DNA of 64,000 bases from Candidatus Epilinea brevis (GTDB taxonomy: Bacteria > Chloroflexota > Anaerolineae > Epilineales > Epilineaceae): the NCBI GenBank assembly GCA_016710785.1, contig JADJUE010000001.1, positions 248,001 to 312,000 on the forward strand. The letters run 5' to 3'. Each line of letters starts with the position of its first letter. Position 1 is the stretch's first letter. Below, piece by piece: positions 27,413 to 37,205 of the stretch. The notes below the pieces were generated by a model that worked only from the letters and a program-made list of their open reading frames with translations, did no database searches and was not told the origin of the DNA. The translations under genes and the position numbers were made by a program.

Positions 27413-30400
27413 TCAGGGGGCGACGGTATACCGCAGCACCAGCCCGTCGTCGCCGATGCCCCAGCCATCACGGCCATCCGGCGCGATCCACATGCCGCGG
27501 ATGGCGCGGCTCTTGTGGGTGCCGGCGACGTCCATCTTGGCCCAGTCCTGGCCGTTCCAACGGACCATCGTCGCCCGCCCGCCGCCGGCCATGATGCGCT
27601 CGGTGCTCAGCATGGCCACCGCGTTCAGGTCTTCGCCGCTCGTCGCCGGTTTCTTGGGCATCGCCGACCAGGTGCCGCCGCTGAGCCACCAGGCCGAGCC
27701 CCCCTTGCCGACCGCCGCCCCCTCCGCCGTCGAGAGCATGTCCAGGTCGAAGAGCGGGCCCGTGGAGGGGCCCGGCGACCAGCCTTCGCCGTTCCAGACA
27801 TAGACGCGCGAGCCAGAGCTGCCGCCCAGGATGGCGTAGGCCAGGCTGCTGCCCAGCACCGCGACGTCGCTGTAGACATGGCCCGTACGCCGGTCCCCCG
27901 GCGAACTGGGCGACCAGGCGCCGTCCTGCAGCAGCAGGCGGTTGCCGTTGGTGCCGCCCATCACCCAGGCCACCGGGGCCTCCGGAGCGTCGAAGGCGCC
28001 GATCGCCGTCCAATCATCCAGATAGCTCTCGGTATTGGCCTTGGACCAGCGACGCAGCCGCATCTCGTAGACCCCGCCGTCGTCGCCGCACATGTAGGCC
28101 TTGGTGGTGGACAGCACATGGATGCGTCGCAAGGTGTTGGTGGACGCGACATTGGCCGAGGCCCACACCTTGCCGTCCCAATGCAGGACGTTGCCGCCCG
28201 CGCCGGCGATCCACACATCGTTGGGGCCTGAGCCGTCGATGGCGTACCAGCTGACGTTGGGCAGGCGCACATCACCCGGATCGTAGACCCGCCAGCTGCC
28301 CAAGGGCGCGACCGCGCCGGTGGCCGTCGGCGGTGCGGTAGTCGCGGTGCGGCTGGGCGTGACCGTGGGGGTAGCGCTGGGGGGCGCGACCGTCGGGCTG
28401 ACACCCGGCGCCAAGGTGGCCGTGGGAGTGGATGTGGCCGGGTCTACGCCCATCGTGGCCGTCGCGGTGGACGTTCCGGCCACCGGCACCGTCGCCGTGC
28501 TGCTGGGCGCGGGCGGCGGGGTGATCGTGGCCGCCGCGGCCGTGGGCGTGAACAGCACCAGCGTCGGTTCCGAGGTCGTGACCGGGCAGGTGCGCGCCCC
28601 GTTGGGACAGAGCCGTCGCTGGTGGTAGAGCCGTGGCAGGTAGAGGCTGCAGGGCGCGGCGTGGCCACGCCCACAGGCCGCGGCGGACGGACGCTGCGTG
28701 GGCGTCGGCTCCAAGGTGGCCGTGGCCGGCTGGGTGACGACCGCTGAGGCGCTGGGCGTCAAGGTCGGGAGCGGCTGCGTGGGGGTCGGCCCCGTGGCGG
28801 TCGGCGTCTCCGTGACGGTGGGCGTCGGGCTGGGACCGTCGGTGGGCTCGGTGGTTTCCGTGGCCGTCGGCAGGCTCGTGGGCAAGGGCGTCGAGGTGGC
28901 CGGCGGCGCGAAGTCATAGACCGCGATGCCGTCCGCGAGCGTACCCATCCAAACGCGGCTGCCGCTGGTGGTGATCGACGTGATCTGGTTGGAGGGCAAG
29001 GGCGAGTTGAGCGGCGAATACTCGAACCATGCGTCACCGTCCCAGACCTTGACGCCGCCGATGGACGGGACGATGCCGGCGCCGTTGCGGTTCGTGCCCA
29101 CCCAGACGTTGTCGCGTCCATCGACGGCCAAGGCCGCCACCTTGCCGTCGTCGGCCCAGACCTTGCTCTGCCAGGCGCTGTTGGTGCAGTTGTCCAGCGG
29201 GCACCAGCTGAGGGCGGCGCCCAGGCCGTAGCCATCGATCCAATGGAACTGGGCCGCGCTGTTGGTCCAGGCGCCGGCCCAGACCCGCTCATGCTTGCGG
29301 TCCACCAGGATCCGGGTCATCTCCCCGTCTTGGACGTTGCTGTCCGGGTTGATGTAGGCCTCGAACTTGGCGCCGTTCTTGCGCGAGAAGTGAGACCAGG
29401 TACCCGTGGCCTTGGCCCACCGGGAGATGCCGCCGCCCGAGAACGACCGGCTCCACTGCCCGCCCAGGCTCTGCGACCAGACCACGATGGCGTGGTGCGC
29501 CGTCCACATGTCCCCGGTCTGCGGGTCCAGGCTGATGTCGATCACCCCGCCACCGCCCCATTTCTGGCCCGACGGCGCGCTGGCGATGTGGGTGAGCTTG
29601 TCCTGCGCGGCCGGATCGACGATGCTGATGCCGTAGCCGGCCGACTTGCCATCCGAATGCCCCATCCAAATGCGGCCCGTGGCGTCGATCTCCACCGGCG
29701 TCACCTCGTTGTCGGGAAAGGTGCTGTTGGAGATGTCAAAGACCTTCCAGGCGCTGCCATCGAAGCGTCCCACGCCGCCATCCAGCCAGCACTGTCCCTT
29801 GGACACCCGGTTGGACGGGCAGCCGTTGCCCATCCAGATGGTCTCGCCGCCCCCCACCCAGGCCCGCCCCGCGCCGTCCACCTCGATCTCGCGGGCGTCA
29901 TCGCTGGCGGGGCCGCGGTTGACCGTGAAGACCCGCGTTCCCACCGGCTGCCTCTGGGCCAGCTCCGGCGAGAACTTGATGTAGGGACCTTTGCCGGCAC
30001 GCAGGGCGACGTAGGAGGTGACCTGGTAGAACGTGGCGTCGTTCTCGAAACGGATGTACGCCGGCAGGCTGGGGAAGATGCTGTTGAAGGCCGCCAGATC
30101 GGGGATGTTGACCTGGATCTGCTTGTAGCGGGCTTCGGTGTCCATGGTGACCGTGGCCACATGGTCGCCGGCCCCGAACATCTGCCAGGTGGCCCAGGCG
30201 TCGCCTTCGTTGCGGCTGACGCCGTTGCGAGTACTGACCCATAGCTGGCCCTTGGCCTCGTCGTACTCCATGTCGGCGATCTGATTGGAGGGCAGGCCCT
30301 TGTCGGCCGTGCGCAGTGGCTGCCAACGCTTGTCGTCAGGATGGTAGGCGCGCAGGCCGGCGCCGCCTTTGCCGCCCAGCAGCTGCGTGCCGATGACCTT

Positions 30401-31699
30401 GATGCTGCCGCTCAGATCCATGGCGCTGGCCACCACCTTGGTGTCTCCGGCCGCGCCGTCGATGCCCAGGATCTCCCAGATATCGTCCGATACGGCGCCC
30501 TGTTCGCGGGCCGAGGAGTCGCCGAAGCTGTTGTTGTGGTCGAGGATGGCGATGCCCTTGCCCGACTTGGTGCCGTCGCTGTGGCCCATCCACACCCGGC
30601 CGTCGCCATCGACGGCGACAGACCAGATGTTGTTGCCCTGCAGGCCATCCCGGAAGCCCTGCAGGCTCGGCGCCTCCAGATAGTAAGGCTGACCGCTGTT
30701 GCAGCTGACGCGGCGCATTCCGGCGGTCATGGCCAGGGCGCCATGGCTGGTGGCCACCCACATCCGCCCGTCCTTGTCCGCCGTCAGGCCGTAGATGTTG
30801 TTGGAGAAGCAGTTGAGTCCGCCGTCGGAAGCCCGGTAGTTGATCCATTTGCTGCCGTCGGTGGCCGCCGTGCCGCCGCCGGCGGCGTTCCAGAACCCCG
30901 CCGGCCCGATGCAGTCGGAATCCTGGCAGGCGCCCGCGTCCCATTCCCAGAAGGGCTGGGTGCCCACCCAGAGCAGGCCGTCGGAGGCCAGCTCCAGCTG
31001 CGTGACGTTCTCCGACGGGATGGTCTTGAACTTGCCGGCGCTTCTCTCCCCGTCATAGACCGCATGCTGGACGTCCGTCCAGGCGCCCGTCTGCGGCGTG
31101 AAACGCGCCAGGCCGCCGGCCTTGAAGGCGCCCTTCTCGCGCGTCTTGGGGTTGATCAGGTCCTTGTCCCATTCCTGGCCGAAGCCGACCCAGATCCGCC
31201 CGTCCGGCAGCGGCTCCACCGCACGCACCACCGCGGCCAACATGCCGGCGGAATTGGCGGGGGTAAAGGTGACGATGGCGTTCGTGGCGGTGTCCAGACG
31301 GCTGAGGCCATGGCCGGTGGCCAGCCAGAGCCGGCCCTGAGCGTCGAGATCCAGGTCGTAGATGTCGTTGGAGAAGAGTCCGTCCTGTGGCGCCAGGAAC
31401 TGTCGGAACTGGCCCGTGCCCAGATCCCAGCGCACCAGGCCGCCGCTTTCCGTCGCCGCCCAGACGATGTCTGCCTGCCGCTGCACATGGTTGATGCGGT
31501 CGGCGTTGGCCACCGTCAGCCAGCGCCCCTCGCTGGGCAGGGGGCCGGCGCTGGTCGAAGCGGTGGCGGGCGCAAAAGGCCCGGCGAGGCCCACGACGGT
31601 GGCGACGGCGCTGGCGGCCAGCAAGGCACGCACGATCCAACCGGCGGGGTTCTGGGACAAGGGCGCGGCCGTCTGGATGCCTGCGAGCTGCTTCTTCAC
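27413..31699 (-). CDS. Large exported two-propeller protein (Reg_prop type)
   Basis: 1,428 residues. A signal peptide or anchor spans about residues 18-50. Residues 50-960 contain many regulator-propeller blades of the form D-x-x-G-R-x-W-[VM]-[GA]-x-x-x-G (for example DAQGRLWLATGHGLSRLD and DGDGRVWMGHSDGTKSG), usual for sensor propellers but here without a kinase. A Thr/Pro-rich linker (about 960-1130) is split by CSLYLPRLYH. A second propeller follows (about 1135-1428, DVWIAGAGGNVLHWDGKVW). The GTG start at 31699 has GGAGAGG 7 bases upstream; an ATG at 31729 is less well supported. Function unknown, probably ligand binding at the surface. Confidence 0.75.
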   Translation of the reverse strand: MKKQLAGIQTAAPLSQNPAGWIVRALLAASAVATVVGLAGPFAPATASTSAGPLPSEGRWLTVANADRINHVQRQADIVWAATESGGLVRWDLGTGQFRQFLAPQDGLFSNDIYDLDLDAQGRLWLATGHGLSRLDTATNAIVTFTPANSAGMLAAVVRAVEPLPDGRIWVGFGQEWDKDLINPKTREKGAFKAGGLARFTPQTGAWTDVQHAVYDGERSAGKFKTIPSENVTQLELASDGLLWVGTQPFWEWDAGACQDSDCIGPAGFWNAAGGGTAATDGSKWINYRASDGGLNCFSNNIYGLTADKDGRMWVATSHGALAMTAGMRRVSCNSGQPYYLEAPSLQGFRDGLQGNNIWSVAVDGDGRVWMGHSDGTKSGKGIAILDHNNSFGDSSAREQGAVSDDIWEILGIDGAAGDTKVVASAMDLSGSIKVIGTQLLGGKGGAGLRAYHPDDKRWQPLRTADKGLPSNQIADMEYDEAKGQLWVSTRNGVSRNEGDAWATWQMFGAGDHVATVTMDTEARYKQIQVNIPDLAAFNSIFPSLPAYIRFENDATFYQVTSYVALRAGKGPYIKFSPELAQRQPVGTRVFTVNRGPASDDAREIEVDGAGRAWVGGGETIWMGNGCPSNRVSKGQCWLDGGVGRFDGSAWKVFDISNSTFPDNEVTPVEIDATGRIWMGHSDGKSAGYGISIVDPAAQDKLTHIASAPSGQKWGGGGVIDISLDPQTGDMWTAHHAIVVWSQSLGGQWSRSFSGGGISRWAKATGTWSHFSRKNGAKFEAYINPDSNVQDGEMTRILVDRKHERVWAGAWTNSAAQFHWIDGYGLGAALSWCPLDNCTNSAWQSKVWADDGKVAALAVDGRDNVWVGTNRNGAGIVPSIGGVKVWDGDAWFEYSPLNSPLPSNQITSITTSGSRVWMGTLADGIAVYDFAPPATSTPLPTSLPTATETTEPTDGPSPTPTVTETPTATGPTPTQPLPTLTPSASAVVTQPATATLEPTPTQRPSAAACGRGHAAPCSLYLPRLYHQRRLCPNGARTCPVTTSEPTLVLFTPTAAAATITPPPAPSSTATVPVAGTSTATATMGVDPATSTPTATLAPGVSPTVAPPSATPTVTPSRTATTAPPTATGAVAPLGSWRVYDPGDVRLPNVSWYAIDGSGPNDVWIAGAGGNVLHWDGKVWASANVASTNTLRRIHVLSTTKAYMCGDDGGVYEMRLRRWSKANTESYLDDWTAIGAFDAPEAPVAWVMGGTNGNRLLLQDGAWSPSSPGDRRTGHVYSDVAVLGSSLAYAILGGSSGSRVYVWNGEGWSPGPSTGPLFDLDMLSTAEGAAVGKGGSAWWLSGGTWSAMPKKPATSGEDLNAVAMLSTERIMAGGGRATMVRWNGQDWAKMDVAGTHKSRAIRGMWIAPDGRDGWGIGDDGLVLRYTVAP

Positions 31700-31971
31700 C
31701 AAGCTACCTCTCCAAGGGTCGACTGCCAATGCAACGGAAGGTGCAAAGGTGCTGATTCTACATGCGATACGGTAGTTAGACGCGCCAGCGGCTGTAAAGT
31801 TGCGGTGAAGCGAGCGGTGGCATCCAGCCCGCCGAACGCCGACACCGCCGCCTCACCGGTCCTGCGAACGCTGGACTGGGGAGGCGGCGGTGCGCACAGG
31901 GTTGTGCTAGCGGGCCGGGTTCGCGGGTCGTCCCGCGCGGCCTGCGCCGCGGTTCAGGACAGCGGCCGCGA

Positions 31972-34521
31972 TCAGGGCACCGGGGGCGGAGGCGGAGGAC
32001 CGCTGCCCCCCGGCGTCCCTTGCGGCGGGCGGGCGCCGCCGCCGCGGGGCTGGCAGCAGGGCATGTGCCGCGGCACGCCGGGGCAGTTGGGCATGGGTCC
32101 GCTGAAGAAGAAGGGGCCGATCATGGGGATGCCGCCATTGGCCGCGCTCTCGTCGCCGGGCACGTCGGCGCCGCGCAACCCGTCGGAGCGCTCGATCTTG
32201 ACCGCCGCCAGGCCCAGGAGGTTGCGGACGAAGCGCCCGCCGCCGTCGAAGACATCGTGCTCCCAGAAGACCGCGCTGACCACCGCCGAACCCTTGAAAC
32301 CCTGTGGCAGGAAGGCGGCGCTGGTCGCCAGGTCGAAGTACTCTACCTGCTGCGCGTGCAGCTTCTCGCAGAAGCTGTCCACCAGGCCGTTCTGATCGTA
32401 CAGGTAGACGACGAAGTCCGTGAAGCCAGGCTTGGCCACGACGTTCTGGATGGAGATCTCGGTGGTCAGACCGGTGCCGCCGATGTCCTTCATCAGGCTG
32501 GGGATGCCGATGCGGCCGACGCCGGAATAGAGGCCACCCCAGCCGGAGCCCACCTGCCAGTCATAGGCCTTCTGCTCCGGGAACAGTTCGTAGGACACCG
32601 CCTCCAGAGCGGCGCTGCGCTGGACGTCGCCGTACTTGATCAGCTGCGCCACCGCGGCCACATTGGGCGCCGCCACCCCGGGGCTGCCGGGCGTTATCCA
32701 ATCCTGGCTCTCCACACGCACCGCGCCCACCCAGGAGCCCGGCAGCTGGGCCACCAGCGGCAGGTAGAAGCCCTGGCTGCCGCCGGGGCAGACCCAGTCG
32801 ACCAAGGTGGTGATGACGTCCCCGCCGCGGTCCAGGAAGTACACCTTGACCCGCGCGGCGGTGACGTTGGAGAGGTTCTGCACCTGGACCAGGGAATCCC
32901 AGCCCTGATGCTCGGAGAAGACCATGGGGCCGTAAGCCACCTGGCCCCCGACGGAGAAGAGCGCCGGGCCGTCCATGGTGTAGCCCAGCTGGCCGGGTGT
33001 GCCCACATAGCTCATGAGCAGGTCCTGGCCGATCTGGTCCACCACCACGCTCAAGGGCTCAGAGCCGCGCAACATGGCGGAGCCGACCCAGTCCGGCCCA
33101 ACGCAGGTTGAGGCGTCGAACTGGAAGGTCTCGCCGGGGGCCAGGTTGAGCACGTCGCAGATCTTGGGCCGGAGGCAGTCGTCCTGGGCCCTGAACCAGA
33201 TCTCCACCGAGCTGCATTCGATGCCGCCGTTCTGGATGTACAACCAGCTGGACAACCCATGGTTGGCGTAGACCAAGGGGGCGAAGTAGCTGTAGCCGCC
33301 GTAGACCGGGTCGTACATGCCCAGCATTTCGTCGGCGATGCCGGCGTAGCTGGCGGTGGCATTGACCATGGGGTTGGCGTCGCCGGGGCATTTGCGCACC
33401 ACCTCCACGGCCAGGGCCGCGCCGGGGTAGGCGGCGAAGTCGAAGGCGTAGGTCTGGCTCAGCCAGACGCCATGCTCGTTGTAGGCCTTCTTGAAGCGTC
33501 GGAACTCGTCGCAGTCACCCACCACCTGGCTGAAGAGATGCTCACAGAGGACATCGGCGAACACGTCACCGCCGGGGCTGTTGATCGCCGGGGCGCTGAA
33601 GACCATGCCGCTCTTGGCCCGCCCAGGCAACTGGGCGCCGAGGAAGTTCCAGGCCGAACCGGGCCGCAGCAGCCCCGAGCATTCCACCTTGAGCGGCCCC
33701 GCGCATTGCGGCGGGCAGGCGCCCGGCGCGGCCCAGACGACCAGGAGGGCCTTGGAATCCCAGGCGCCCACGTTCTGCACCTCGATGATCGCGGAGCAGA
33801 CATTGTCGTTGGCCTCGTAGCTGAGAATGGGCAGATGGGTCTGCTGGCCCAGCGGCACCTCGCAGCAGGGCGGGCGCGGAACGGGGCCGCCGGGCGGCGG
33901 CGGCACGTCGGGCCGCCCGGGGATGGGGCCGCGGGGGTAGAAGCCGAAGTCGGCGCGCGCCGAGCAGCACCAATAGGTGGAGAAGTCACGCAACTCGAAC
34001 TCCCGACCGATGGGCGTGGTGGGCTCGCAGTCGTTCGGCGGCAGCACCTGGACCACGTAGCGCGGGCCGATGGGCAGTCCGGGGAAGGCGAAGTAGCCAT
34101 CCTGGTTGGTCACGGCCTGGCCCATCACGGCGGAAGTGTCGGCATTGATGAGCCGCACGGTGAGCCCCGGCCAGCGGCTGTCACCGCCGGTGTTGGGGTC
34201 GTAACGCCCGTTGCGGTTCATGTCCTTGTAGGTGTTGCCGTGCAGCTTCAGCGCCGTGCAGGGCGCCTGCGGCGCGGCGCCGTCCGCGACCGAGCCACCC
34301 ACGACGCCGCCCGGGCAGTTGGGCGTGGCGGCCTCCTGCGGCTCTGGCGCTCCGACGCCGTCCTGCGCGGCCGCGACCGGCAGCGTGGCCGAATGCGCGT
34401 TCAGCCACCCGCCCCAGAAGCCGAGCGCCAAGGCCCCGGCCAACAGCGCTCGACCCAACTTCGGCGCGCGCCCGCCTACCTGGCCGCGTTCAAGCCGCGA
34501 CCCCTGCGAACTGTCCACCAT
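31972..34521 (-). CDS. Exported SdrD_B-like/VQN-module surface protein
   Basis: 849 residues with an N-terminal hydrophobic segment (about 27-50). Residues 90-165 form an SdrD B-like domain (GNTYKDMNRNGRYDPNTGGD, then GYFAFPGLPIG). From about residue 220, after THLPIL, comes a 560-residue region with four VQN modules: IIEVQNVGAWDSKALLVVW, WLYIQNGGIECSSVEIWF, LVQVQNLSNVTAARVKVYFL and ISIQNVVAKPGFTDFVVYLY. The same order of modules occurs in the protein at 59162. The tail is proline/glycine-rich. AAGGAG lies 8 bases before the ATG. Cysteine pairs suggest disulfides. Confidence 0.75.
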   Translation of the reverse strand: MVDSSQGSRLERGQVGGRAPKLGRALLAGALALGFWGGWLNAHSATLPVAAAQDGVGAPEPQEAATPNCPGGVVGGSVADGAAPQAPCTALKLHGNTYKDMNRNGRYDPNTGGDSRWPGLTVRLINADTSAVMGQAVTNQDGYFAFPGLPIGPRYVVQVLPPNDCEPTTPIGREFELRDFSTYWCCSARADFGFYPRGPIPGRPDVPPPPGGPVPRPPCCEVPLGQQTHLPILSYEANDNVCSAIIEVQNVGAWDSKALLVVWAAPGACPPQCAGPLKVECSGLLRPGSAWNFLGAQLPGRAKSGMVFSAPAINSPGGDVFADVLCEHLFSQVVGDCDEFRRFKKAYNEHGVWLSQTYAFDFAAYPGAALAVEVVRKCPGDANPMVNATASYAGIADEMLGMYDPVYGGYSYFAPLVYANHGLSSWLYIQNGGIECSSVEIWFRAQDDCLRPKICDVLNLAPGETFQFDASTCVGPDWVGSAMLRGSEPLSVVVDQIGQDLLMSYVGTPGQLGYTMDGPALFSVGGQVAYGPMVFSEHQGWDSLVQVQNLSNVTAARVKVYFLDRGGDVITTLVDWVCPGGSQGFYLPLVAQLPGSWVGAVRVESQDWITPGSPGVAAPNVAAVAQLIKYGDVQRSAALEAVSYELFPEQKAYDWQVGSGWGGLYSGVGRIGIPSLMKDIGGTGLTTEISIQNVVAKPGFTDFVVYLYDQNGLVDSFCEKLHAQQVEYFDLATSAAFLPQGFKGSAVVSAVFWEHDVFDGGGRFVRNLLGLAAVKIERSDGLRGADVPGDESAANGGIPMIGPFFFSGPMPNCPGVPRHMPCCQPRGGGARPPQGTPGGSGPPPPPPVP

Positions 34522-34684
34522 CGCCCACACTCCTTAGCTTCTCCCTGGAAATACGACCAGTACGGTTGAAGACAGGAGGCGCTGCGGTCTTGACGGGGCA
34601 GGTCAGGGCAGTGCGTGAATCCGCGAACCTCTCGTGTGGGGAGAACGAGGCGCCGGACGCGACTGTTATGGCGGGGTTCGACGC

Positions 34685-35644
34685 CTACGCGCCCAGCACC
34701 CGCCGCACTTCGGCGGCGATCCCCGCGGCGTTGAGTCCGAAGTGATCCATGAGGTCGTCGGGCTTGCCGCTCATGGCGAAGGTGTTGTCGAGACCGACGA
34801 AGCCCATGCGGCAAGGCGCCTCGCGGGCGACCACCCGGGCCACCGCGGAGCCCAGGCCGCCGTCCAGCAGATGCTCCTCGGCGGTGACGATGCCGCGGGT
34901 CTCACGGGCGGCGGCCACGATGGCCGCGACGTCCAAGGGCTTGATGGTGTGCATGTCCAGGACGCGGGCCTCGATGCCTTCGGCCGCCAGCATGGCCGCC
35001 GCCTCCAGGGCCGCGGCCACCATGAGGCCGCAGGCGATGAGGGTGACGTCGCCGCCTTCGCGCCGACGCTCGGCGCGGCCGATGGCCAGTTCAGGCGCCG
35101 CCGCATAGACGACCGGCGCCTGGGGGCGGCCCGTGCGCATGTACACCGGACCCTCGCGCTCCACCATCAGGCGGGTGAGGACGCGGGCGCTAGCGCCGTC
35201 GGCGGGACAGAGCACGGTCATGCCCGGCACCGACGTCATGAGGGCCAGGTCCTCGATGCCCATCTGGCTGGGGCCGTCCTCGCCGATGGAGATACCGCAA
35301 TGGCTGCCCACCAGCTTGACGTTGGTATGCGGGAAGCCCACGGCCATGCGGATCTGGTCATAGGCGTTGCAGGTCAGGAAGGCGGCGAAGCTGGCGGTGA
35401 CGGCGATGTGGCCGCTGGCTGCCAGGCCCGCCGCCACACCCACCATGTTGCTCTCAGCGATGCCGACGTTGAAGAAGCGCTCGGGGAATCGCTCCCCGAA
35501 GACCTCGGTACGGGTGGAGTTGCCGACGTCGCCATCCACCACCACCAGGCGCGGCTCGGTGGCGCCCAGATCGGCCAAGGCCTCGCCGAAGGCATTGCGG
35601 GTGGGCTCGCCCAGGGGAAGTCCGATGCTGCTGCCGATCTTCAT
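34685..35644 (-). CDS. Transketolase, C-terminal (pyrimidine-binding) subunit
   Basis: 319 residues, the Pyr plus C-terminal half of a two-subunit transketolase (pentose phosphate pathway). GEPTRNAFGEALADLG opens the domain. NVGIAESNMVGVAAGLA carries the Glu that activates the thiamine diphosphate ring, and GSHCGISIGEDGPSQMGIED is the conserved substrate loop. EGPVYMRTGRP marks the domain end. The ATG overlaps the stop of the N-terminal subunit gene (ATGA), which secures equal expression. Confidence 0.93.
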   Translation of the reverse strand: MKIGSSIGLPLGEPTRNAFGEALADLGATEPRLVVVDGDVGNSTRTEVFGERFPERFFNVGIAESNMVGVAAGLAASGHIAVTASFAAFLTCNAYDQIRMAVGFPHTNVKLVGSHCGISIGEDGPSQMGIEDLALMTSVPGMTVLCPADGASARVLTRLMVEREGPVYMRTGRPQAPVVYAAAPELAIGRAERRREGGDVTLIACGLMVAAALEAAAMLAAEGIEARVLDMHTIKPLDVAAIVAAARETRGIVTAEEHLLDGGLGSAVARVVAREAPCRMGFVGLDNTFAMSGKPDDLMDHFGLNAAGIAAEVRRVLGA

Positions 35645-36492
35645 CCCTGCAGTACCTCCCGCACGGCTGCCTCGGCGGCGTCGCCCAGCAGCGGCACCCC
35701 ATGGAACTTGTTACCCGGATCGTCGACGATGCGCTGAACGCCGAAGCCTTTGACGGTCCGGGCGATGATGGCCAGGGGCCGATCGCGGCCGGCGGACCGG
35801 GCTTGGGTCAGCGCTTCCAGCACCGCGGGCCAGTCATGCCCGTCGATGGTCAACACGGCCCATCCGCAGGCGGCCCACTTGTCGGCCAAGGGCTCCAGCG
35901 GCAACACCTGGTCGCCCGGGCCGGTCTGCTGGTAGCCGTTGCGGTCGACGATGGCGGTCAGGTTGGCCGTGCGGTACTTGGCGGCGGCCATCGCCGCCTC
36001 CCAGACCTGGCCCTCGTCCAGTTCGCCGTCGCCCATCAGCACCCAGCTGCGGAAGTCGCGGCCCTGCAGGCGCGCGGCCAAGGCCATCCCCAGCCCAATG
36101 GACAGGCCCTGGCCCAGGGAGCCGGTGGAAGCCTCCACCCAGGGCAGGCGCCGGGCGTTGGGATGGCCCTCCAGCGGGCTGCCCAGCTCGCGCAAGGTCA
36201 TGAGGTCGGCGGTGGGGAAGGCGCCCAGCTCGGCCAAGGCCGCGTAGAGGATGGGCGCGCCGTGCCCCTTGGACAGGACGAAACGGTCTCGGTCGGGCCA
36301 ATGAGGCCGGGCGACATCGTAGTTGAGGAAGCCGCCGAAGAAGAGGCCGGTCAGCAGGTGCGAGGCCGACAGGCAGGTGGACGGATGGCCGCTGCCGGCG
36401 CGGGCGCACATGCGGATGCTCCAAGCGGCCAGCTGCCGGCGCATGGCCTCCAGGGCTTGGGTATCGGGGGTCGAGGCGGGGGCGGTGGGCAT
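35641..36492 (-). CDS. Transketolase, N-terminal (ThDP pyrophosphate-binding) subunit
   Basis: 283 residues. RMCARAGSGHPSTCLSASHL and DRFVLSKGHGAPILYAALAE are family landmarks. The thiamine diphosphate motif is GDGELDEGQVWEAAMAAAKY ending at the Asn in TAIVDRNGYQQTG. Together with the following gene it forms one heterodimeric enzyme. The first ATG (36492) lacks a strong ribosome site. Confidence 0.93.
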   Translation of the reverse strand: MPTAPASTPDTQALEAMRRQLAAWSIRMCARAGSGHPSTCLSASHLLTGLFFGGFLNYDVARPHWPDRDRFVLSKGHGAPILYAALAELGAFPTADLMTLRELGSPLEGHPNARRLPWVEASTGSLGQGLSIGLGMALAARLQGRDFRSWVLMGDGELDEGQVWEAAMAAAKYRTANLTAIVDRNGYQQTGPGDQVLPLEPLADKWAACGWAVLTIDGHDWPAVLEALTQARSAGRDRPLAIIARTVKGFGVQRIVDDPGNKFHGVPLLGDAAEAAVREVLQG

Positions 36493-36646
36493 GCGCGGTC
36501 TCGTCGATCAGGCGAAGCGGGGCGCCCGCCAAGCCGGCGTGCGGCGCGGGTGGTTTATACCGCAGGAAGGTCGGTTTGGCCAGCGCCGGACGCAGGGCGG
36601 CGACGCTGGACCGGCGAGCTCGGATCGCGGCCAGGGGCGGCGCCGA

Positions 36647-37027
36647 TCAGCCCCCGATCAGCCCCTCGTAGGCCGCCGCGTCCAGCAGGGCGTCCAGGCC
36701 TTCGGCGCCATCCAGGTCCAGGGCCACCATCCAGCCCTCGCCGTAAGGGTCGCCGTTGACCGTCTCCGGGACATCGATGAGCGCCTGGTTGGTCGCCGCC
36801 ACCTTGGCCGTCAAGGGGCTGTAGAGATCGGAGACCGCCTTGACGCTCTCGACCACCCCAAAGGCCTTGCCGGCGCGCAGGGTGTCGCCCACCTTGGGCA
36901 GCTCCACGTAGACCACGTCGCCCAACTGGGCCTGGGCGTATTCGGTGATGCCCACCACGGCGCGGCCGTCGGCGATGCGCACCCATTCGTGCTCGGCAGT
37001 GTACTTCAGATCGGTGGGAACGCTCAT
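36647..37027 (-). CDS. gcvH: Glycine cleavage system H protein
   Basis: 126 residues, the lipoyl carrier of the glycine cleavage system. The lipoylated Lys lies in GVVESVKAVSDLYSP, preceded by HEWVRIADGRAVVGITEYAQ and LGDVVYVELPKVGD. GAGGT lies 6-7 bases before the ATG. No other gcv gene is in the window. It shares an upstream region with the divergent HerA-like gene. Confidence 0.95.
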   Translation of the reverse strand: MSVPTDLKYTAEHEWVRIADGRAVVGITEYAQAQLGDVVYVELPKVGDTLRAGKAFGVVESVKAVSDLYSPLTAKVAATNQALIDVPETVNGDPYGEGWMVALDLDGAEGLDALLDAAAYEGLIGG

Positions 37028-37138
37028 GGGTCTACCTCGCGCAGATCAGGGGATTTGGGGATGGTCGGGTGGCGGGTTCAGGGGATTGCGGCGCAGAGGA
37101 TAGCCAGAACCTCGGCGGGCGTCCAATGACCGGACGGC

Positions 37139-37144
37139 TATAAT
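37139..37144 (+). promoter_or_regulatory. -10 element of the HerA-like gene
   Basis: Perfect TATAAT 61 bp upstream of the ATG at 37206; no good -35 at 17 bp. Confidence 0.4.
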
Positions 37145-37205
37145 GCCCTCCTCGCGGTCCCCACCCGTCGCGGCGACCGCGGCGCCGCTCCAGGAGGAAT
37201 GCCCC

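Noticed and set aside
32020..33111. 363-residue plus-strand frame inside the VQN-module gene
   Set aside because: His/Gln/Gly-rich shadow without domains; the minus-strand frame has clear homologous modules.
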